Source of the DNA: Fragilaria radians
Lineage: Eukaryota; Bacillariophyta; Fragilariophyceae; Fragilariales; Fragilariaceae
Direction: 5' to 3'
Assembly: GCA_900642245.1 (NCBI GenBank)
Contig: CAAAJI010000258.1
Location: 14,715 to 70,046 of the forward strand
DNA length: 55,332 nt
Part shown: in pieces, positions 19,431 through 30,700 of the stretch
How positions within the stretch are numbered: position 1 is the first letter of the stretch
Layout: the number at the start of each line of letters is the position of its first letter
Notes under the pieces: generated by a model
What the model saw: the letters and a program-made list of their open reading frames with translations, nothing else
The model's database searches: none
What the model was told of the DNA's origin: nothing
Position numbers and translations under genes: made by a program

Positions 19431-22400
19431 TCACATCTTCGTTATCGATTTAGCATCTTCATAGCATTGAAGAAGAAGGTTGGAATCTTTTCGCTTCAAG
19501 TCCCTAACCATATCGTCCATCCTTCGTGACACATGGCCTACAACAACAGATAGAAGGACAAGAGTAGGAGCAATTCGTTGATTGAATACTTCCTTCGGTG
19601 AAAGCCTCGAAAGGCTCAAAATAATCAATTCCAGCAACCAGGATGAATCAGATAGAGATAACTCTTTATCTGCTGCAAGTATACATTGCACTAGGCATGT
19701 CGTAACAACGTCTTCCATCTCATCACTATCCGATAAATCAAGATAGTATTGTGATTGGGAAATACGGTGAGATGCGACTGCTAAGGAGGAAAGAGACACA
19801 TTTTGCATCCACTTCAATACACCCTCTCCTGATTCATCAATGACATTACCTCCCAATACCAATCTCGCAATGAGTGCTGACTTCTTCCATCCAGATTTCT
19901 CCTCTAGGCATAACTTGATCAAGAGCTTGCCCATGATAAACATGAGACTCACTGGGACTGTCGATGTAGTCATTGTAATATCTACATTCGAGTATTCAAC
20001 CTCTTCGAATCCTGAGCCAATGAATGTGCTTGCGGCTTCGTATACAGCACGCTCATTCACCCTTCGACGGGCAGTGCATATCAGAGGAGATAGTATGTTG
20101 AATCGAAACCGAGATTTTGAGTCGGGAGTCTGAATCGGATTTGAAACGACTAAACCTTGCTGTTTCTCTTCGATCGACGGCATAATCTTTACATCCAACT
20201 TCGAATCCGACCAAAACTCAGCATCGTCCATTTGCTCCAGCTGATTAGCAAATCGAAATAAGTCGCGAATCAATTGCCGTTCTTCTTGTGCAACGTCAAA
20301 CACGACTTTTGATAATTCAAGTTCAACTGAAGATAGTTTTAAAATGCAATGATAGAACAACTTCTTGCTTTCTTCCAAAGCTGATAACTTTGTTGACAGC
20401 AGTGGCAAAGTAGCCGCTGGAGTCGTGAGCGAACCCCTTTGTACGCATTCCAGGTAAAGGTCTTCGATTGTTAGAAAGATTGTTGAAGAGCTTGGTAAAG
20501 GAAAAAAATATTCCAAGCAACTTGGTTCCACCTGACGGGCAACAGAAAGCAATAGCGAAGCAAAGGCCTTAGGTTCCAAAGTATCATCAATAAAATCAAT
20601 AATTCGAGCAAACAAATCTGTCGCTTGCTTAAAGGCATATTTCTCCTTTTTTGATGCAACTACAATCTCGAGGGTACGCAATATAAGTACCCTAAATGTG
20701 ACGAAGGCTGGATCGTTGCAATTCATTGCATGCAAATAACTCACAAAGTGGGCTTTATCCCGGAGGAATGTGCTTTTGAAATGTTTTTCGTTGCAAGTCG
20801 GAGTGAGGAGATGGTTGAGAAAAGAGAAAAGAAAAGCGGGAATCGCTAACGATGTCTTCCCCAAGGAAAAGATTTCGTGTTGTAAAGAAGTTTCACCTTG
20901 TTGCGTTGCACCACTGTGTGGCTTGATTACTTCTTGTCCCATCTTGAGTAGAGATCCATGCATGGAAAAAGGTATTGATCCAACAAGAAATTGAGAATGT
21001 GAATGCAGTGATGATAACATCCACATAGTGGAATCGCCCAAGTACGAAATGGTTCCCAAAAAGTCATTTTGCTTATCAGTTCCAATTTGAACCGGTGGGC
21101 GGAGTGGTGCTGCATGTTCCATTATGAATATGCTTTCCGCATGTGTGAACCAGCACCAGATATTGCCATTGAATAACTCTAGTACCCATACTTTAGTATC
21201 TCGTAAATTGTCTGAGAGCATTAACTTCGCAAGACTGCCACTAACGACGTCTTGTTCTTCCATTAGTAAGCCGCGAAGAGCAATTGCACCTGTCACTTTG
21301 CTGTGACATACCATTCCTATCACACCAACTTTTTCACCAAGATTAAAATTGTTCGCTGTGTGATAACCTTTGTTAGCTGCACACGTTAAATGACAAGATC
21401 AGTCAGTATGTTACAGATGATATGGGCGGAGTTGCGTACCTGTAAGAGCAAGATCAAATTGGAAAGAGGCACTCGCCAAAAAAACATTTTCAACACCCGG
21501 GTTGACTCCTCCATGCAATGCCAAGCTACTGTTGATTGTAAATTCATCTCCTGAAAACGACCGTTGAAACTGAAAAATAATAATTGTTTCAACACAATCA
21601 GATATGAGAAGTACTGCTTTGTCATTTGAATCAATGATGGACATAGACATGGGTGTAAACGTTGAAGGCAACGGTATCCCTAAAGAAGATGGGCTAGCTA
21701 TTCCATCGATGCTACGAATCAGCTGGTTGTTCAACGATAAGCTGATGATAAAGCTTAGTCGCTCGTTATATAGGCTATAATTCCAACCGTGTGAAAGTGA
21801 AACTTACTTTTTCCGTGTCCAGCATGATAGAATTCTCTCGCTCTGATGTGTTTGAATTATTGTCAGTAACAAGTTTTCGCTTTCTCTCGCTTCCCACCAG
21901 CACATGGCCAAGACTCGAAACGATGATTCCTCAAGGTTGTCAAATCTCCTCCACTTATTCATTGCCGGGATGTGACTTGACTTATCGGAGGCACTTGCCA
22001 CGTCGAGAATACACAAACCCGTCTTGGACGCGATAGAGATGGAGCAACAATCCTGCTTAGCGATACACGCAAGAAGAGGTGGACCACATGATGATATGTA
22101 GGAATCGGGTAATGGAATAGTCCGCCATTCCATTTCTTTTGACGAGAGGGCAGTTGTCTTACACATCGGATAAGGTTAGAAAAATTCTAAAAGGGATATT
22201 GCATTCAAGCTTGAATACCATACCTTGAAGCAGAATGGAAGCATGATGAAATTTGAACCAAGTAGTAATGGACATTCTTCCCGTACAGAACTTGAAGGCA
22301 CTAATGTATTGTGTGGAGAAAGAATTGCTGTTTGGTAAATCGTTTTCTGCCATCCCCTTGTTGAGTTATGTACATGGGTCAATTTCATGTCACCATTTAC

Positions 22401-23870
22401 AGTAGGTACGACGAATAAGTTTGAAATGTATGAGTATTTTAGATTGTCGAGTGTTGAAAAGATCAGAAGTGAAATTGCGTTTGATTGCCAATGCCAACAA
22501 CATGAAATTGGATGTATGACACTTTCTGAAGCGTCAATATAAGAAGATACTAAAAGACAAGATGAATTCCTATCGTAGAACACATGGTAGGGAATATCTG
22601 CACTGGGAAACTCTGCCATGGGCGTTGCTGAAAATAACGCATGTCTAGTCTCCGTGAGCATATCTGTGTCAATAGTTAAGGTTGCAATAAGTTTTATAGA
22701 CGAATCCTGGACCATAAGGACTCTTGCCACAGCATTTGAGCCTGCTTTGGGTAACAGCGCTAGTCGGTAGGCATCGATCCATGTCATTGCACAGTATCGC
22801 TCCGACACATGATAGTTACAAGTTGGTATCAAATTGATAAGCAACATATTAGACTCTTCAGTTGATACCTCCAACAGGTCTAAATTTCCATTCTGAGAAT
22901 GATGTTGATTTTCCGTTGAAACTTCCTCCTTCTCATCTGGATATACACCATTTCCATAGGATTCGTGTTGGCGGTTGGTTCCGACCGTGAAATCCACCAT
23001 TTCAGCTCGGGTTCCAACTAGAGCATGAGATTCCAAAAAATAAACCTCTCCTTCCCGATTCAAGCATACCAGTTTCCCCCTCTTACCCATCGATACATGG
23101 TTCATACCGATAATCGGCGTGTCAAGTGTGTACAAGATCCCTGCCAATCTTGGATCGCGATAAGTGACAAGAATTATAGAGCCCTGATCCGATCCTGCCA
23201 GCAAGAGCGAACTTCCCAAGGCTTCGAAGTTACAAAAACACAAGATTCCGATCAGATTTGGAACTCTACGTGGCTTCGTTGCTACAGGAACCACTTTATG
23301 AATACTTTGCCAGGGGACTTTATGGGTAGGTTCATCAGGAACTTTTGTTATGTAGGGTGGTAATGGAATGATCGGATTTTTTGGTTCCTTGACAGGTTTA
23401 CGCAGTTGAAAGACAATAATTTGAGAAGCTATGAGGCATACTAGATAGTTCTTTGCGATAATTGCTTTGGTTGCAATTTTGATTGATATAGGCGTCGTAT
23501 TTGTATCTAACTCAACGCGATGCAAAGAGTTACGATATCGTGATGAGAATGGTTCGGCTGTTGGAGCAACTTGTACTTGAATACAGGCAATAACTTTCTT
23601 CATCATATTTTCCTTGGAAGAATTTTTGGCCATAACTTCTACTTCATAAAAAGTCGTTTGCAATGTTGCCGAAAGATTCAAGTCAACACTCCAATCAGTG
23701 TCCACTTCGATGTGAGATGAATAGGTTTGCGAAGGATGCGACGATGTCGCCAGGCATTTACATTGATGAACTATTCTAGGGTTTTCCTCATCTTCCTTTA
23801 ATGGAATTTCTAAATTCGATGTTGATAGAGATGAAATATGCTTTCCTCCGTGTGCCAACGGAAGAGGCAT
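19431..23870 (-). CDS. RIC1: RIC1 homologue, Rab6 GEF subunit, four exons
   Basis: Exons on the minus strand are 23870-22224, 22157-21808, 21741-21440 and 21376-19431, giving 1,414 residues (human RIC1 is 1,423). The three introns (66, 66 and 63 nt) have donors GTATGG, GTAAGT and GTACGC, all AG acceptors, and keep frame. RIC1 with RGP1 activates Ypt6/Rab6 for endosome-to-Golgi retrograde traffic. The N-terminal half is WD/beta-propeller-like and divergent; the middle matches family order (ISIASKTGLCILD, then NKWRRFDNLE, then LAMCWWEA; then LLISDCVETIIIFQF). The alpha-helical C-terminal RIC1 domain (TFRVLILRTLEIVVASKK; SLLLSVARQVEPSCLEYFF; EERQLIRDLFRFANQLEQ) is clearest. The start ATG at 23870 is the first in frame; the first 100 residues do not align with known RIC1, so the true N-terminus is uncertain. 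Confidence 0.86.
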
Positions 23871-24985
23871 GGTTTGCTCAGCTCAATAAATTTTCATTCA
23901 AAGTTTATTGTCCCTTGTGGATAGACTAGTCTTCTTCATCGATAAGGTTTTTGTGACGTCAAACTTGGTTTACTAACGGTAAAAAAAAATTCGTCGCCGA
24001 CGAGACTAGTATCAGAGATTCAAATAGACACCCACATCCAAAAATTGTTGAAATAGGGCAGCTAGATGCGGCTTTTAACTGCAAATATATATATGAACGG
24101 TAAGATAGTAACAACCCAATTTCTCTGGTTGACAATAGTGTATTCTCAACTTCCAGATTCCTAATGTTTGTACTATTGTTATTATAGGTCAAAGTTCTAT
24201 TGCTACAGATTCTGTTGAAGCTAGTTTTGTAAAGGGCAATAATCGACAATAGAAATAGATAAACCATCGAAATTAACACACTGTTATCTGTGCTTAAAGC
24301 AATTGACAAGTTGGAAAATCAGGTGACTTTAAGAGAATTGCAGCTGCAGGTACTAATTTTTTTTACGAAAGTTGTAATAAGGCCAATACAACGAATTACA
24401 AACCGCCTTTCCAAAAACAGTAAAACTATTATTGAAAGAGGACATTTAGACTTTCTACACTTTACATTGAACGCTTGGCAATAAGTATTAGAATATAGGC
24501 AATAGAAGACCAACTATCTTAGTTACATCAACTAAGAACCAATATATATTTTAAACAAAGTTCATTCATCTATATCCTTTAAAGCTACCTCAAGTGGTAG
24601 TAGACGTATCTTCATGCAAAGTTTCAGGCTTCCAAATTCATGTTTGGCCTAAGACAGGGCATGATTAAAATTACATTATTTGAATTTAAGCATTTACAAT
24701 AGGCCTACCTTGGGTTGCTAGTTTTGATGAGAGAAGTTGAAAAACTCCAGTTGGTGAACAGGTAGAGGTGATGCGAAGAAAGAAGCGTGTTAAAAGAATC
24801 TAGAAGCCTGGGTTATATTAGACACAGTGTTTTTTTTCTTGACATTGATCCCTTAATTGCTTGATTATGTGATATAAAACTATGGAAAATACAATACATC
24901 GAGTGCATTCCTTACATCCCGTATCCCTTACACATTTGCAACAAGAACACATTGAGTCATATTTTGAAAAATCCTTGTGCGAAGA
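23871..24985. other. intergenic region upstream of RIC1 and the LYR gene, no gene seen
   Basis: About 1.1 kb between divergent genes. The short open frames here (23959-24309 minus, 24290-24484 plus) have no recognisable domain and one starts only with TTG. I see no RNA gene. Confidence 0.5.
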
Positions 24986-25303
24986 ATGTCGTTGCCAAAC
25001 TCTGGTGGCAGAAATCTATTATGGTTGTATCGACGCTTACTTCGTTCTGCAGCAAATTATCCCTCGAAGAATCGAATTGGAATCTTGCAATCAATTAGAG
25101 AGGACTTTCGAGAAAACTCAAGACTTGCCCCTTCTGATCCAAAGACTAAGCGACAAATCGAGGTGGCATACAACGGATTGAGTCAGCTACGACAATATGA
25201 TAAGTCAAATCTTGCAAAGACGAAGAATAGCGCCACTTGGAGCGTATTATTAAATCAAAACCCAATGCCCGCTCCTGAAGACTTTGAACGAAAGAAAAAG
25301 TGA
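24986..25303 (+). CDS. small LYR-motif (complex 1 LYR) protein
   Basis: A 105-residue basic protein starting at the ATG at 24986 (MSLPNSGG). It carries the LYR signature LLWLYRRLLR (11-20), a conserved basic/aromatic helix SIREDFRENSRL (36-47, with the family's F-R-x-N element) and a third amphipathic helix VAYNGLSQLRQYD (60-72), in the spacing of the LYRM superfamily. These proteins act in mitochondria as adaptors for iron-sulfur cluster insertion or complex assembly, bound to acyl carrier protein. The C-terminal tail (PAPEDFERKKK) is unlike the best-known members, so I do not choose between LYRM subfamilies. Another frame is also open over this region (24882-25181), but it shows no such motif. 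It is easily missed by length-based gene calling. Confidence 0.8.
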   Translation: MSLPNSGGRNLLWLYRRLLRSAANYPSKNRIGILQSIREDFRENSRLAPSDPKTKRQIEVAYNGLSQLRQYDKSNLAKTKNSATWSVLLNQNPMPAPEDFERKKK

Positions 25304-25749
25304 TTCTCTCCACCAAACCATGCATGGCAGAGGCAGATCGGTTACAATTGACATCTTTCAGCTACAGGACTAACCCTATCGATAGACTAAGAAAGGTCAT
25401 TTTCAGCTATACGAGGAGCATTAATAGCATCTAAAGGTTAGGTGATTCAAATCCCGACATTTTACACTATTAATTTGTAATCACTGTATAGTTTTCTTGG
25501 TTGGAGGGACGTCCATGATCTGCTGCTTCCTAGCTATGCCTTGGTATTCAATAAACAACGTCAAAGGGATATCCTAGCAAGATATTTGTCAAACAATGAA
25601 GTTTTTCTAAATTTACCGTTTAAAGGGGCTCTTCGGTCCATTCTTCCTTTTGCATCTTTTCCTCCAAATTGTCGGTTTCATCGGGTTCTGATCCAAATGA
25701 AATATTCTTCATCTTACGATGTATTTGATAACGATATATCTCCAGCAAA
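25304..25749. other. short gene-free stretch between the LYR gene and the copia relic
   Basis: About 450 bp with no recognisable coding content. It could include the remains of a long terminal repeat belonging to the minus-strand element that follows, but I cannot delimit one. Confidence 0.35.
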
Positions 25750-27200
25750 CTCATGTTGGCCAACTTCCCTAGTTTTTCAATTTTCTTTCCTAAACTTCGT
25801 ACTTGTTGTTGGCTTTGTCATGTAATCTCCATTCATCGTTTCAGTTGGTCAGTACTCAATTTCTGCTTCTTTCATTTCAATAATGTCAGTAATGTGAAAA
25901 TACTTTATGTTGAAAAGTCTTGTCCATTACTTGAACTCACCTTTCCGTGCTTTTTCCCTTTCATTGAGCTCATATTGTCTCTCTTTATCACCTTGCTCAC
26001 CAGTATCCTTAACTCTTGTTGATAGATAAGCAATGGCTGAATGGACATCAGGACTTGTTTTCTATGATAAGTATTTTGCCCCAAATGTGTGATGATTTTG
26101 CATCCTGGTAATTGATAATTTCACATCATCCTCTTTGAATTTGAATATTTTTTCTTTCAATGGATGATTTTTAAATTGTCATGAAATTCTTCAAGCATTT
26201 TACTATTACAATCTTTCACATCCACTTTGACTCTGCCATTTGTAGTGTAGCCCAATTTCATTGCCTGATATTCATGAATCTGCAAATGATGGATTTTATT
26301 TCTTTTCTGTGCATTGGTAGAATTCCTCATTAACCTACGGGTTTTCATGACTAGACTTCAAAGCATCTACATTCTAAGGTTCTGCATGCTGCTTACCTTT
26401 AACAAGTACTGTTACTCTCATCAGCTGAAATATCATCAACATTGCCTTCATTATTTATATTTGCATATGCCTAGTGTTTACTTGTGTTTGATTGGAGTCT
26501 TATTCATTCTTTGTTTTCTCGTGTACAAAATCTGCTGTTATATTGGGATTGATCTCATCCATGTCAGCAATACTAATGTATTCAGTTTCCGCTAGTTGTT
26601 TATCCACTCTTGCAATCCAAGGGGAGTCATATAATGTAATACCTGCTTTGATTTCAATTTGATGAAAAATATCAAAAATACTGGAAACTATTGGAATTAC
26701 TGTAACATTGCGTCTTGTGGTCAATCGTCCACTTCTTAGGCCAAGCAAAGTATGCTCTCCTTGTTCCTTAACTGTATATTGTAGGTAAATGCAGTCAAGA
26801 CCTGCTGCATGTTAAGTGTTTCTTGGCTCTGATTTTCTTGCAAGCTTGTGCATAGGATCCAAATCGAATGCAACAGTGTTTTTTGCAGCAGAGTGACTTT
26901 TGGTGCTGATCATTCTGGGACTGTATTAAGTTGAGACTCAATCTTTGGAGGGGAGAATTAAGTTTCTTTGCATACTCCATGGTAAACATTTTATCCTAAT
27001 TTTTGGAATTGTTTTGTTAGGTAGCCTGTGAAATGCTGCCCAAAATGTTTCTTTAATCGCCCGATTCTTCCTTTCTGCATTCGAAACATGATTTACTCTC
27101 TTTGGGTGAATCAATCTTTCACTATTCTTGAACAATTTCATTATTTTGCATTGAAGTTTTTGATCAATAACTATCTTCTGGATGATTTTGTAATGCATAT
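25750..27200 (-). mobile_element. decayed Ty1/copia retrotransposon (integrase, RT and RNase H fragments)
   Basis: Minus-strand translations, from high to low coordinate, follow the copia order. Integrase C-terminal pieces are NAERKNRAIKETF (about 27080-27115), CIRFGSYAQ (about 26840-26880) and SGRLTTRRNVTVIP (about 26685-26730). The end of the reverse transcriptase follows: YTTNGRVKVDVKD and SKMLEEFHDNLK (26157-26270), then SPDVHSAIAYLSTRVK (about 26000-26050). The RNase H/C-terminal end is EIEY then PTETMNGDYMTKPT (about 25805-25870). These resemble the copia elements of diatoms and related stramenopiles. Frames change and stops interrupt every segment, and the spacing is too short for a complete RT, so the element is deleted and inactive. 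I could not identify LTRs, gag or protease. Assignment rests on motif order in several independent pieces. Confidence 0.82.
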
Positions 27201-27762
27201 TTTAATGTCTTGAGGTGATTTGTGGTATATATTCTTCATAAGGGGGCTGATACAGGCAATAATTCCAAGGAATCACAGTACATTTTGGTTTGATTGAGCT
27301 GAGCGAAAGATGTGGTCCAGAATTTTGTCTGTGGCAATATACCTATTGCGTTCAGAATCAAGCTCAGTGCGGTCAAAGAGACTTAATTGTCAATGAAATA
27401 AAGGGAATCCCGGTAACTCTATCTGGATGGAAATTTAAAAAAATACAAAAGGGGAGCCTTATACGATCCCTCCATTTACGCAATTGAACTTCAATTGAAT
27501 GGTAACAAAAGTCCGCAAGTCATATTTCATCGAGACGTATGATGTAACCTGCACGATGTGTCAAGAGAACAAAAATATGTATGTGTCTTGAAATGGAATA
27601 TGGAATCCCAGGCCGATCTCCTGTTCTTCCTAACTCTTGTTACTTGTACGTAGGCTACTGATGTGGGATCACAACATATACCTCAAAAAGCAACATTAGA
27701 TCTTACTTCACAACCAAATTTAAAGAGCTAGTTAAGGGAGACAGCAAAACGTTGTTTTCAGA
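27201..27762. other. gene-free stretch upstream of VPS13
   Basis: About 560 bp between the copia relic and the VPS13 start codon. The 3' part must include the VPS13 promoter and leader. Short open frames (for example 27290-27487) show nothing recognisable; some of this could be further relic sequence of the element. Confidence 0.4.
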
Positions 27763-30700
27763 ATGTTTGAACGTCTCTTCGGAAAGTTACTGAATCGTTT
27801 ACTGTCCAAATATTTTGTCTATGATCAAGAAACTGATCAACGCAATTCCACACAGCTAAGCGTTTGGAGCGGCTATATTTCCTTTGAGAATCTAGAGATA
27901 AGGAAAGATGTCGTGAACGAGACTTTGCAAAATAGTGGTATTGAAATGGTGTCAGGATCGATCGCATCACTGGAAATTACTATACCTTGGGCAAAGCTAG
28001 GCGTACCCTTCAATGACGATTCGGATGCCGTTGCCGTGGTGGTTTTAGATGGTGTCAACATTTTACTTAGGACCAACTATGATTACAATGATGAGGCAAT
28101 ACGGAAAGATGTTATTTCATCAAGACGCAAAGCTCTCACAAATTCTGAAGCCTCCCAACAGCGGAAGGAAACGCAATCATACTTATTCCCTTACTTACTT
28201 CAACAGCGCATCAAAGCTGGCATCCTTAGAGACATTATGGAGAAGCTGCATCTTCATTTACGAGATGTTCATATACGAATTGAGGGCATTAACTTTGATC
28301 AGTCAAATCACTTCGCTGTTGGCATTACTTTAGAGAGTTTGCATTTAGAAGCGGAAGATGAACATTACAGCGACGAAGATCACAATTCAAATTACATTTG
28401 CAAACATATACAATTGAACCATTTTGCAGCTTACTGGACTGCAATTTCCGATAACGAGAAACTTGCACCTGAAATGTCGATTCTTCATAGAAAAGGATGG
28501 TCAAATACTAAGATTGCAAGGGCTCTCAATAAATGCATTGCAAGAAGAGGCGGTGCTTTGACCTTACCTTCTAGAGTTGTAGCCAATGACTACGCCCCAA
28601 AGCATACATACATTCTACGTCCCTTGGATGCGTCATGTCATGCTGCACTGTCCAAAAGTACTGGAAATTTAAGAGAGCGTCCCGATGTTGTATGCTCAGT
28701 AATGATTGATGACATGTCGACACATGTAAGAGATTTCCAAATTGCAGGAATACTCGGGCTAACGTCAGCGATGAAAGAATATTATTTCTTTAAAAAATAT
28801 CGAGCCTACCGTCCACCTGAATCTCCGATTACTAGCCCTCGCTCCTGGTGGTGTTACGCTGCCAAGGTAGTTTGCATGGAATTGAGAGAATCAAGAATGC
28901 GCTGGTCATGGAGTCGATTTCATCAGCGCTATGCCTTAAGACGGCGGTATTGCAATTTGTATGAGCGTCACTGTCGCTATCCATCAACTTGGACCATCCC
29001 TCGAAATTCATCGAGTGGAGCCCTAGAGTCTTTGAAAGTAGTTACTGATTTCAATCCAAATGCAGATTTGTCTGTTCACTTTGGAGAGATTGAAATTCCA
29101 GACGAAGGAGCAGGCCCTTCTCCTAGTAAGGTCGAAGCAGATTCCTCACCATCTATAACACCTATCTCTTCAAATCTTCAGTCTATTGGCACATTATCTC
29201 AAGAAGAATTGATTGAACTCGTGGAAATCGAAGATGGCATTAGGGGTGATCTCTCAGTACGAGATATAATCCTCTATAGGGCAATTAGTGAACGCAAGGT
29301 TAGCCGGGATGATTGGTGCAGTTGAAAAGGCCAAAACCAAGTCCTTATTTCAAAGCTGGGTGAGATCTGCTGTGAAGGAAGATGTAGAATCAGAGCGTGA
29401 GTACGTTCGCCTGATGGAATACCTTGATAAAGCGTCCGAGTCAAACGAAGTTAGTGCGGAGCAAAAAAGTTGTGTTGCTATTTCGATTAGATTTCAGCTC
29501 GATTCAGCCTGTCTTTCCCTTTACGCAGCTCTTGCATCGACCTCCGATCAAAAGCAAGAATATCGACGTTTGCACGAAAGGTTTATGGACATTAGTTTCA
29601 AGACATTTTCCTCCGAATTGAAAGTAATGGGGAATTTTCAATCTTTTCAAAGCACACTATCCTTGCATGATTTTTCTACTATTGAGTTGCGGGCAAACAA
29701 AAACGAATATAGTGTCATTTCTCGATTTGATAAGAGTGAGTGTGAATCCAACGACGACTTTGTGTCTCTCGGTAGCCCATTGGCTTACATCGAAGTTAAA
29801 ATCGACCCTCCCGATCAAAATGATTATGACATTGGCATTCACGGTTTTTTCGACTGCGTTCAGATAGTCATATCTCCTGAGAACGAATGGATTCGTAGAA
29901 TTAATACTTTTATGCCATCGAAATTTGAAAACAGGACCTCGGAATATTGGAAAGTAGTAGCATTTTCGCAGCTAAGGTCCTTTGCTTCTGACAGAGCTGG
30001 ATGGCTTGGAAGGCGAGCTAGAGCACTTAGCAAGCACAAAAATCTTGATCTTGATGTGAGAGTAAACTGCCCCGTAGTTCGAGTGGAAGGCGAAGGAGAT
30101 TCCAACATATATTTGGATTTTGGGAAAGCTCATTTTGTCACTGAGAGCCTTGCCGGGTCATCTCTTGGAAATTTAGGCAACACTATGAAAATGAGGAAAG
30201 GAACTCCTCTGGGAAGTGTTATTCAGTCGGAACCAGCTCCTTCAGTGAGATATCGATCACGAAGCGATAAATTTGACAAAAGCTTTCGAGACATTGACTC
30301 CCATGAGAATTCTGATGACAGCCACACAATCTTTTCTTTCCCAGCAACTCCTCATCTTGCAGTAGACCATTTTTTTGCCAGCGGTGCAAGTAGTGTCGCT
30401 GGGTCAGAGACGAGAAGGTCCAATTGGAAATCAGCAACATCTCTTGCAATGGTCGAAGGCATTGATTTTGCTCAAGCTTCGTTTCCGTCATTATATGATA
30501 AATTCCAGTTGAATTTACATCATGCCAAGATTTATATGTTTGATCCAGCTTCTCAGTTAGAGCAATGTTTGTTGTCAAATCTCGATATGTTGGTGTCTGT
30601 GCACTTGTCAGTAATTCCTTCAGATCTCTCACACTGCAGGCTTAAAGTTCGAGTAGCTGTTAATGATATTGTACTCTCGATTACGCAATCGAATATACTT

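Noticed and set aside
23959..24309. Minus-strand open frame of 116 codons upstream of RIC1
   Set aside because: It begins with TTG, has no recognisable domain, and lies in the space expected for promoters of two divergent genes.
24882..25181. Plus-strand open frame of 99 codons overlapping the LYR gene
   Set aside because: It has an ATG but no recognisable motif, while the overlapping frame has a complete LYR signature.
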